NCBI GenBank assembly: GCA_030063045.1
Contig: JAQSEB010000005.1
Coordinates: 1,873,001-1,937,000 of the forward strand
Length of the DNA: 64,000 bases
Direction: 5' to 3'
From: Pratylenchus scribneri
Lineage: Eukaryota; Nematoda; Chromadorea; Rhabditida; Pratylenchidae
Part shown: positions 55,621-64,000 of the stretch, piece by piece
How the letters are laid out: each line of letters opens with the position of its first letter
How positions within the stretch are numbered: position 1 is the first letter of the stretch
The notes under the pieces: generated by a model
Seen by the model: the letters and a program-made list of their open reading frames with translations, nothing else
Databases searched by the model: none
Told to the model about the DNA's origin: nothing
Made by a program: the position numbers and the translations under genes

Positions 55621-55839
55621 CAGAAGAAAATATATTTATTTAAAACTCAGATTTATTATAAAAAGTATTAGCACTGAAGGCATCGACAAAAAAAATTTTA
55701 ATTTAATTTATTCATAATAAAAATTTATTTTTAAAATTATTCAAACAGAAATTGTAATTATGAGTGGGGAAAGAATAAAATTGGGGAAATAATTTAATAT
55801 AAAAGGACTATCACTGAAAAATAGCTAAAAACGACCGCA
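55621..55839 (-). repeat. Tandem array unit, - orientation
   Basis: GCAGAAGAAAATATATTTAT and the reversed tract to about 55810. Confidence 0.7.
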
Positions 55840-56095
55840 CATATAAATGAATAAAAAGATTAAAAATTAAAAAAATAAAAACCAAATCAAAAATTGGAAC
55901 TAATTTTTAGTATATTGAATAATTTTTTAAATAAATTCTCAATTACTCTTTAATTTTCATTTGATGAAATCCAATTTATAAGAGAGGCAGGCAGCAGGAT
56001 ATGATATTAAATAAACCATTAAAACCATCTTAGGTTTTTTGGATCAAAAATTATTTTAAATTGGCTAAACCTAAACCAAATTATTATCAAACATA
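55840..56095 (+). repeat. Module B, extended left part
   Basis: Parallels 42505-42740: AAAAATAAAAACCAAATC, TTGATGAAATCCAATTTATA, GGCAGCAGGATATGATATT, CCTAAACCAAATTATTATC. It then joins directly to a box (ATAAATGATTTATGAG). Confidence 0.7.
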
Positions 56096-57149
56096 AATGA
56101 TTTATGAGTTGTAAATTTTTATTTTTTAATGTTAATAGTTAATTGTACTTAATTGTGTTAGTCTTTTTTCAAATTTAATTCTTCCTCACCTCATAAAAAA
56201 TTGAATTTTTGCTAAACATAACCTATTTCGAAATTCTCTATGAAATCAGTTTTGTCAAATTTCACAAAAATTTTCCAATTTTTATCAATGCTTTCAATTT
56301 TTTAGGGAAATTTTCATTGAAAAATTCAATAAATAATTAAAAAACGAATTTTAATTTTTACGAAACCTATTTTTGGCCTAATATCATAAAAAAAGAAAGA
56401 AATAGGCAAATATTTTGCGATATTTGCAATGTAAAAATGCGGGTCCTAATAATTTTCCTTCATTTTTTTTTTATTTTGCACAAATCAATATGATTTCTAT
56501 TTATTTAATTTTAAGAAAATTGCTTAAATTTTAATTTTAGTATCTGGAGCCATTATTTTGGCCATAGTCCAACAAGGAAGCAACCAATTTTCGAAAGCAA
56601 TATGCCATTCAAAAAAGTAGCCTTCCTAATTTTTTGATTTTCAAATTTTAAATTAGAATTAATTCGGACAAAACTAAGCATTTTCTCTTCCCCTGCATAT
56701 ATTTGAAAAATTTTTTAACTTAATTTTATAAAAAATAAATTAATTTTAATTTTTTTAAAATTTTTGATGAGCCAGGCAATTTGTTTTTTTTTATTTAAAT
56801 GAAAATTTCCAGAGATTTATTTTTCTTTCTTAATAAATGATTTATGAGTTGTAAATTTTTTATTTATTATTAATTATTTTTCTGCCCCTCTTTTAAATTT
56901 AATTCTTCCTTTCCTCGCAAAAAATTTCTACTTTTTTTAATATAAAATTATTTATGAATTTTTTAAATTTATTTTTAATTTTCTTCAGATACCACGCAAA
57001 TGCTTTTTTCTGAATCTAAATTTTTAAAGGAAAATATTTTATTATGTAAATAAATGATTTATGGGTTACAAATGTTTTTAATGATAATTATAATTAAGTT
57101 TGCCTTTTTTCATTTTTCTTTTTCCAAATAACATTTCAACAAATTTAAT
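56096..57149 (+). repeat. Tandem array with modules E and C2
   Basis: Boxes at 56095 and near 56815 and 57030. Module E at 56200-56450 and C2 at 56500-56700 match 13120-13665. Confidence 0.75.
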
Positions 57150-58284
57150 ATAATTATTTCTCTGATAATTTTTTTTTAAAATTTTTGCTTAAAAGCCTGT
57201 TTTAGTTCCGTGCCATTCTTTTGGCTTTAGTTAACAAGGAAGCAGACAATTTTAGAAGGATGCCATTTGGAAGCCCTAAAAATCCTCTAAAAAGCCAGCT
57301 ACCAATTTTTTTAATTTTAAAATTTTTTATCGGAATTTGTCACGGACAAATTTTCTAGAGAGTTCCCTGTTACTAAATTATTGCTCTTTCAAAAAAAAAA
57401 CACATTTTTTTAATAATTTAAAATAATTTTTATGATTACTTTATTTTATTTTTTTTTATTTTTTGGCATGATTTAGTCCTGTCTTCGTACGTTTATAATA
57501 AAACTGAAATTTTAGAGGAATATATTTTCCTCTCTAAATAAATAATTTATGGGTAGAAATTTTTTATGAAAATTATAATTGAGATCTGTTCATTTTTATT
57601 TTTCCTTCCCTTACATTTATTCTTCCTCTCCCCCAAAAAATTTCAATTTTTATAATAATTTAAAGTATGTATCAGATTTGATGAAAATAGCACATAAATA
57701 ATGTTTTTGACCAAATTTTGATTCATTTTTTTATTATGCTATTTTTTGAGAAAATTTCATTGAAAAAATGTAATAAAAACTAAAAAATTACCTATTTTTA
57801 AAGTTCCCGAAATTTGTGTTCGCAAATTGTAAAAAAATTCTTAATAGATACTTATTTTGCATTCTAAAAACCAGGAACCTAAAGATCGGTCCAGGATTAG
57901 AAATCCAATTTTCAATTAAATTCAATCCGATTTGCTCTATTCAAATTTTTTCTTTATCCAAAAAAAATTACAATTTGTAAAAATAATTGATAAATTAATT
58001 TCAATAATTTTATTTTTTTATTTTTTGAATTCTATTGAAGAATATTATCTGGTCTTTTTTCTGAATGTAAATTTTTAAAGAAGTAAATATATTCCTCGCA
58101 GTAAATAAATTATTTATGGGTTATAAAATTTTTCATTTTTTATTGTAATTTTAATTCTTTTCTGTTCTATTTTTATTTAATTCTTCCACTTTAAATAGAA
58201 AATTTCAACCCTTTTAAAAAATAATCTAAAAATTAAATATCTGGTAGTGATCAATCAGTATCCCCAAAAATCTCAAATATATTT
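57150..58284 (+). repeat. C-D higher-order repeat
   Basis: C at 57150-57420, unit boxes at 57520, D at 57640-57965, D-type box at 58080, module M fragment at 58240-58275. Confidence 0.8.
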
Positions 58285-59486
58285 TTTTTAAAGAATTTGT
58301 CTCTATTCACAAATCATATATCCATTTGAATAGAGCTGACCAAGACGCATTGAATTGTATATAATTTGTCATGGTTTGGTCAAAAATTATTAAACGGTTC
58401 ATATCCATTTTTTGGTTCAGAACTAAATTAGATTTGTTTAATCCAATTTAAAACATAATCAATTGTTCTATGATTATAATTGATGAATTAATTTTAAGAA
58501 TTTTTTTTTTAATCTATGAAATCCTCATTGTACATGCTTTTTCTATAATGTAAATTTTTAAAGGAAAATATTTTCCTATGTAAATAAATGATTTATGGGA
58601 TACAAATATTTTTAATGATAATTATAAAAGTCCGCCTTTTCATTTAATTCATCCTTTTTGCAAATAACATTTCAAACTTTTTTTTTCAATTTAAGACAAT
58701 TGACTTAATTTTAGGAAATTTTGAATATATTTTCCTTTTTAAATAAATAATTTATGGGTTGACTTTTTATTGATAATTTTAATCGAATCTATCCGTTTTT
58801 TACTTAGTATTTCATCTTCTCCACAAAAAAATAGAAAACAATTCAAAAAATTTAAAATAATCATTTTTATAATGAATTAATTAAATTTTTGTAAATAATT
58901 TATTATCTTATTTTATCGGCGAACAAATTTTTATGGGGAATAAATTTTCCTTTATGAAAAAATGATCTATGGGTTGTATTTTTTTTAAATGTAATTATAA
59001 TTTAATCTCTTTTACTTAATTCTACCTTCTCCTCAGAAAATTACAATTTTTTAATTTTAAATAATAATTTTTTATAATGAATTAATTATAATTATTTTTT
59101 ATTTTTTGATTGCAGCTGTCTTTATCTTTTTATAATGAATGTGGATTTTAAAGGAATATATTTACCTATGCAAATAAATGATTTATGGGTTATAAAAAAT
59201 TTTTTATGATAATTATAATTTTAATTGAGTCTGCCCCTTTTAAATTTTTCCTCTTTTCACAGAAAATTTCAACATTTATTTTAAAATATATTTGAATTAA
59301 TTTTAAGATTTTTAATTTTTGGAAGAAATTTGCGTTTTGTACTTTCTATCTAAATTTGAATTTTAAAGAAATATATTTTCATCTATAATAAAATAATGTA
59401 TGAGTTAGTTATATACTTTTTAATGAAAGTTAAAATTTTTAATTCTTCCTCTCTCTCAATTCTTCCTCTCTCCCCATAAAATTTTA
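58285..59486 (+). repeat. Segmental duplication, right copy
   Basis: Partner of 36691-37833. It keeps sequence lost at the left (for example the AATGATAATTATAAAAG tract near 58620). It ends in the CCCCATAAAATTT seam, where family R is inserted. Confidence 0.85.
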
Positions 59487-59669
59487 GGTACATATCGGTA
59501 ATCTCTACGCAGTTTTTTCCGCAAAAATTACCTTAAGTTATCCCTAAAAATGCTCAATCCTAAAATCACCTAAACACATGTTTTTTTCATCGTTTTACAA
59601 TCAAATCTGAGTAATAGAATAGGAATCCCATTTTTTTTTCAAATCTGCGTACAAATAATCGATAGAACC
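59487..59669. mobile_element. Small inverted-repeat element, family R, copy 2
   Basis: Left GGTACATATCGGTAATC, right its imperfect complement ATAATCGATAGAACC. The pair CTACGCAG and CTGCGTA lies just inside. It has the same seam position as copy 1. Confidence 0.6.
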
Positions 59670-59689
59670 AAAATTTCAAGGTTCTAGTG

Positions 59690-60050
59690 CAGTTTGTGCG
59701 TCCAAAGGCCCTTTATGCGTCCAATGGCGCTTTATACGTCCAATCAAACAATTATGCGTCCAATGAAATGTTTAAGCGTCCAATCATAAATTTCTTAACC
59801 TAGTCTATAATAACCTAGCCTAAATCAGCCGTAAAACCTAGATCAGCCAAGCCTAATTCCCATGCCCGAATCTTGAGACTTAATTTTACAAGTTAGTCAA
59901 ATTTGTTACTTGATTTTATGTAAGATTTAGATTAAGACTAGGTTTCAGGGCTAGGAGTAGGAGCATGGCTAGTTTTAGGATTTGGATAATGGGTTTTAGA
60001 CTAAGCTAGGCTAACTTTAAAGATTTGTCAAGATTAGGAGGGTGTCTGTT
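59690..60050 (+). repeat. GCGTCCAAT repeats and a CCTAG/CTAGG foldback-like block
   Basis: Five irregular copies of TATGCGTCCAAT (59695-59790), preceded by TTCTAGTGCAGTTTGTGC. A degenerate relative is near 11600-11650 (TTCTAGTGCGGTTTATGC). Positions 59795-59880 are rich in AACCTAG and AGCCTAA. Positions 59930-60020 are rich in the complementary CTAGG and TTAGG words, so the block could fold back loosely. No ends or target duplication were identified. Confidence 0.5.
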
Positions 60051-60810
60051 TTTTCTGTATATGAATTTTTAAAGTGATTTATTTTCCCAGTAAATAAATA
60101 ATTTATCAGTTTTTAAATATTTTTTTAATGTAATTGTAATTGAGCATGTCCTTTTTAATTTTCCTCCCCAGAGAAAATTTCAACATTTATTTAAATAATT
60201 TAAGCAATAATATTTTATTATGAATAAATTTTAATTTTTTTTAAAATTTTTGTCCTGATGTTTATCTTCGATTTTTTATCCGAATTTGAATTTTTAAAGG
60301 AATACATTTTCCCTGTAAATAAATGATATATGTGTTAGAAATTTTCATTATTAGTTTTAATAGAAAATGAGTCATACCTTTTTATTTTTATTTAATTCAT
60401 TCTCATCGTCTCCATAAAAATTTATATCTTTGTTTGAATAATTATAATTAAAATTATTTCTTATAAAATGAATTAATTTTACGATTTTTAATTTTTTTAC
60501 AAATTTTTTGACATCGATCATGGACAAAAATGTTTTTTCTAATTTTAAATTTTTAAAGGAATAAATTTACCTCTATAATAAAATAATTTATGAGTTATAT
60601 TTTTTTTAACTTTTTTTAATTCAATTATTCCCTTTTCCACCGAATATTTCAATATTCTTTTAAAATTTTAAAATAATTGAGGAATTAATTTTAGAAATAT
60701 TTATTTTTTTATAAATTTTTTAGATCGATGCCCTGGCTAAACTTTTTATCTATAAGAATTTTAAACGAATATATTTTCCTCTGTAATAAAATAATTTATG
60801 AGTTGTTTTT
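60051..60810 (+). repeat. Tandem array, + orientation
   Basis: Box pairs lie near 60085, 60315, 60560 and 60770. Positions 60060-60330 follow 340-600 closely, including the segment GTCCTGATGTT. Confidence 0.8.
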
Positions 60811-60995
60811 GGATTGTTCACCCTTTTCTCTTTCTTTTACTTTATCCTTACTCCAAAAATAAAATTATCCTTTATTACGCCATCGCCAGATGGACATAGC
60901 CAATTAAAAATGCATCCGTAATTTGGCTATATTCGTCCGGCAATCAGCAACCGTCCAAAATAAACTTTTTTCAAAATTAGATGGAATTGAGGATC
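60811..60995 (+). repeat. Module I, copy 2, with a short hairpin
   Basis: CCAGATGGACATAGCCAAT and, inverted, TTTGGCTATATTCGTCCGG, around AAAATGCATCCG. It is followed by CAATCAGCAACCGTCC. Confidence 0.65.
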
Positions 60996-61091
60996 TAAGA
61001 GCTCAGCTTGATTAATAAATAGAGAATTCTTCAAGAAATTAGCTCGGTTGAGTTTTTGTATCATAAAATAAGTTGGAATTTAATTGGATTC

Positions 61092-61214
61092 ATGTTTCTG
61101 AACTTCCCTAAAACAAAGGCGCAAAAATTATTTATACGACACAATCGAAGCAGACAGTCAGGATATGCCATTAAATATATTACAAATTTCACATCGAAAT
61201 TGCCGAAAAAATGA
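61092..61214 (+). pseudogene. Family L, copy 3, in an open 40-codon frame
   Basis: An ATG frame reads MFLNFPKTKAQKLFIRHNR then SRQSGYAIKYITNFTSKL before TGA. Over the same DNA a second frame reads KIIYTTQSKQTVRICH. Comparison with the copy at 2.8 kb favours this second frame, because the two differences inside the core are synonymous in it but not in the ATG frame. The copy at 45.9 kb lacks one base after the core, so the copies differ in frame downstream. Nearby, 60975-61020 reads KLDGIEDLRAQLD. A relic is likelier than an intact gene. Confidence 0.4.
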
Positions 61215-61254
61215 TCTATCTTTATTGAAAATTTTTTACTAAATTGTAATTTTT

Positions 61255-61555
61255 TATAAATAAATTTTCATTTATTGTCTTAATTTATTTTCATTTGACT
61301 AAATCCAATTAAAAGAGTGGCAAGTGAATGGGAATTCTAGATAAATTGCCTCGGAAAATACTTTCTAATATTGTGTCCTTATAAAAAGGATATATTTTGA
61401 TAATAATTAATTACTAACTTAAGCTCCATTTTCAACATTCACAAATGCATTTAGGGTTGTCAACTGGTATTTGCATGCAGCAAGGTTTGTGTATAAAATG
61501 ATTCAGAATTGAAGCAACACTAATTTAATTTTTATTCCCCTCGGAAAATTGCAAT
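61255..61555 (+). repeat. Module P, copy 4
   Basis: AGTGGCAAGTGAATGGGAA, TTTCTAATATTGTGTCC, AATGCATTTAGGGTTGTCAA, ending at the CCCTCGGAAAATTGC seam. Confidence 0.7.
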
Positions 61556-62039
61556 TTCTCTCTGCCAATTTAAAAAAAATAATTTTTTGTGAGATAATTT
61601 TAATTTTTAAAATTTTTGAATTTGATGACATTGTGTTTTTATAATGAATGTAATTTTTAGTGCAATATATTTCCCTCTGTAAATAAATGATTTATTTGTT
61701 GTAAAAATTTTTATTTTTTAAATCTTAATTTTAATTGTGTCAATGTTTTCAAATTTAATTCTTCTTCTCTTCAAAAATATTTCAACTAATTTGAAAATTT
61801 AAAATAATTTATGAATTAATTTTTATAGATTTATTTTATTAATTTTTTTTTTGTCTATTGACAAGATTTGGGTTTTTTTGAATGTAAATTTTTAAAAGAA
61901 AATAAAAAATATTTTCCTTTGTAAATAAATGATTTTTGTGTTACAAATTTTTTTATCAAAATAATAATTAAATCTGTTCTTATTAATTTTAATTCTTCCT
62001 TTTTTCAGTTAACATTCCAACCTTTTTTTCAAATTTAAT
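61556..62039 (+). repeat. Tandem array, + orientation
   Basis: Box pairs at 61665-61700 and 61905-61940. Confidence 0.8.
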
Positions 62040-63115
62040 ATAATTATTTCTCTTTGATATTTTTTTTAAATTTTTGTTAAAATATTATTTCAGTTCCTAG
62101 TACTATTCTTTTGGCTTTAGTTAACAAAGAAGAAACCAATTTCAGAAGGCAAAATATTCCATTTGAAAGCATTAAAAATTTTCTTAAAACCACATCCAAT
62201 TTTTTAATTTTCAAATTTTAAATCAAAATTTGCCACGGATAAATTTTCTAGTCATTCCCTATTACTAAATTATTGCTCTTTTCTACAAAAAAAAGTTCAA
62301 ATTTTTTACTAATTTAAAACAATATTTTTTATGATTAATTAATTTTAATTTTTTAAAATTTTTGATTGATACAGTCCTTGTCTTTTTATAATTTAATGAA
62401 TTTTTAGAGGAATATATTTTCCTCTCTAAATAAATAATTTATGGGTCGTAAATTATTTAAATGTTTAATGCTAATTATAATTGAATCTGTCCTTCAATAT
62501 TTTTTCCTTCCCTTTATATATTCTTCCTCTCCACCAAAAAATTGCAATTTTATATAAATTTAAAAGTATGTATCAGATTTGATGAAAAAAGCAATTAAAT
62601 ATTACTCTTGACAAAACATTTGATTAATTTTATTTATTTTGCTTTTTTTCGAGAAAATTACATTGTAAAAATGTAATATAAAAAACAAAAATTACCTATT
62701 TTTAGAGTACACGAAATTTATAACAGTAAATTTAACAAAAAAATTCATAATAGATAATTATTTTGGAATCTGAAAACTGATAACCTAAAGATCGGTCCAG
62801 GATTAAGAATCCAATTTTCAATTAAATTCAATCCAATATTCCCCTATTCAAATATTTTATTCATCCAACATAAAATTGTAACTTGTTTTGTTTTATTACA
62901 AAATAATTGATAAATTAATTTCAAGTATTTTATTTTTTAATTTTTGAGGTTTTTGGAGATTCGTCGGGAAGTTTTTTTTTCTAACTGTGAATTTTTAAAG
63001 GAGTAAATATATTCCCTTTAGTAAATAAATAATTTATGGGTTATAAAATTTTTCGTTTTTTCATGATTAATTGTAATTTTAATTCTGTTCTGTTCTCTTT
63101 TTATTTAATTATTCC
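62040..63115 (+). repeat. C-D higher-order repeat
   Basis: C at 62040-62330, unit boxes at 62405, D at 62540-62890, D-type box at 63005. Confidence 0.8.
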
Positions 63116-63590
63116 ACTTAAAATAAATCATATATTTGCATTTGCAGAAGAAAATATATTCCTCTAAAATTCACATTCATTATAAAAAAAAACATTGTTT
63201 TATGGAGGCAACGAATACAAAATAATATAAAAAAAAATAGAAAATAAAATTCTTAAAATTAAGTCAATTATTTTAAATTTGAAAACAAAAACAAAGGTTG
63301 GAATGTTATTTGGAAAAAGGAAGAATTAAATGAAAAAGGTAGACTTAATTATATTTATCATTAAAAACATTTGTAACTAATTAATCATTTATTTATAGAG
63401 AAAAATATATTCCTTTAAAAATTCACATTCATTATAAAAAGGCGATGATAACAAGTTTAAAAATTAAAAAAAAAAATTAAAAACTTAACATTTATTCATT
63501 ATTATAAATTATTTTTAAAAAATATCAAATGGAAACTCATAATGAAAAATAAAAATATTTTTTTATTGAATTAATTTTAATCTTTTTTTG
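63116..63590 (-). repeat. Tandem array, - orientation
   Basis: Reversed boxes at 63130-63165 and 63385-63420. It closely follows 17376-17815 (ACATTGTTTTATGGAGGC versus ACATTGTTTTATAGAGTC). + sequence resumes after about 63540. Confidence 0.75.
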
Positions 63591-63594
63591 CTAG

Positions 63595-63664
63595 GTTTCA
63601 CTTGGGTAATGAAAATTTTTTTGAAGTTTATGTCTCGTTTTCCACTCTCGAAAACGAGGAATAA
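63595..63664 (+). pseudogene. Exon-like frame after a TTTTTTTGCTAG site
   Basis: Starting one base after the AG, the frame reads FHLGNENFFEVYVSFSTLEN, then EE and TAA. It would be a terminal exon, or part of a relic. Confidence 0.35.
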
Positions 63665-63694
63665 AAATTACTCTTAATTTCTTTAATTTCCAGC

Positions 63695-63862
63695 CTAAAT
63701 AAAATAGCCGATTTGCTGATAAATTGCTTTATTTGCTGGGGGGAATCTTTAAGAAATTATAGGAATGAAAGCTGGAGAATCATTTACCGAGTAGAAGAGC
63801 TCGGATGGTTGAGAAAGATCCTCGAAAATAATTTTCCTAATGAATTAATTTTAATTTTTTAA
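63695..63862 (+). pseudogene. Exon-like frame after a TTTCTTTAATTTCCAG site
   Basis: The best acceptor-like site of the window ends at 63693. One base later the frame reads LNKIADLLINCFICWGESL, then RNYRNESWRIIYRVEELGW and LRKIL, before running into ordinary repeat at about 63826. Composition is balanced and residue use protein-like. Possible donors are GTAGAAG (63791) and GTTGAG (63808). The - strand is also open for about 23 codons with a donor-like GTAAAT, so strand is likely but not certain. Product not recognised. Confidence 0.45.
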
Positions 63863-64000
63863 ATTTTATTGGGAAGAATTACCTTGCTTTTTATAATAAG
63901 TGTGAATTTTCGATTGCATATATTTTCCTCTGTAAATAAATGATTTATGAGATGTAAAAATTTTATTTTTTATTGTTAATTGTAATTGTGTCAATCTTTT
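63863..64000 (+). repeat. Tandem array unit, + orientation, cut by window end
   Basis: Boxes at 63915-63950 (ATATATTTTCCTC, AAATAAATGATTTATGAG). Confidence 0.85.

Noticed and set aside
1..64000. A CRISPR-like array (constant repeat, unique spacers)
   Set aside because: The constant part is about 200 bp, heavily diverged and changes strand; no cas genes and no prokaryotic gene structure. Only the idea of constant and variable parts is kept as a finding.

Overview
What kind of DNA this is. The window is strongly A+T-rich (about four-fifths A+T by eye). It looks like eukaryotic, gene-poor, repeat-packed chromatin. I see no bacterial operons, ribosome binding sites, tRNA, rRNA or CRISPR array. 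The mobile elements are hAT-type miniature elements and foldback elements. The few protein-like islands are short and bounded by AG acceptors such as TTTCCAG and AAATTTTAG, and a few by GT donors. That would suit an A+T-rich animal, perhaps a nematode, but nothing here proves the taxon.

Main content. Nearly the whole window is one very old, highly diverged tandem repeat with a unit of roughly 210-250 bp. A typical unit reads: twin palindromic boxes (GGAATATATTTTCC, then AAATAAATGATTTATG), an A/T tract around AATGATAATTGTAATTGA, a pyrimidine tract (TTTAATTCTTCCTC), a seam (CAGAAAATTTCAAC), a tract around ATTGATGAATTAATTTTAAG, a T-run ending TTTTTTGAGGTC, a non-alignable 15-25 base segment that is richer in G+C, and then CTTTTTATAATGAATGTGAA leading to the next box pair. 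Units run on the + strand in most of the window and on the - strand at about 0.9-8.3, 17.4-17.8, 25.9-26.3, 27.4-27.5, 27.8-28.55, 50.0-50.3, 51.3-52.45, 55.6-55.8 and 63.1-63.5 kb.

Higher-order structure. Longer modules (named here B, C, D, E, F, M, P, Q, R, I, N) recur, most of them joining the unit at the same seam before CAGAAAATT. C plus D form a higher-order repeat of about 1 kb, seen at 1.3-2.3 (-), 21.7-24.1 (two tandem copies), 51.3-52.3 (-), 57.2-58.2 and 62.0-63.1 kb. Segmental duplications link 36.7 with 58.3 kb, 40.7 with 44.3 kb, 24.3 with 33.4 kb, and 9.5 with 53.7 kb.

Insertions. hAT-like miniature elements lie at 31515-31723, 32532-32977 and 49215-50037, with one-ended candidates at 12394 and 18221. 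Each is built from its own short internal motif. Foldback elements lie at 1537-1795, 16783-17214, 32012-32300 and 43561-44000. A G+C-richer 1.13 kb block at 28650-29783 is bracketed by a 172 bp direct repeat.

Protein-like islands. No complete, confidently identified gene is visible. Candidate exon fragments or relics lie at 9345-9470, 15102-15377, 37834-38331, 45881-46000 (with relatives at 2.8 and 61.1 kb), 48059-48184, 48796-48939 (relative at 55.3 kb), 50401-50988 and 63595-63862. They may be relics carried with the repeats, or exons of one or more genes with very large repeat-filled introns. The sequence alone does not decide.
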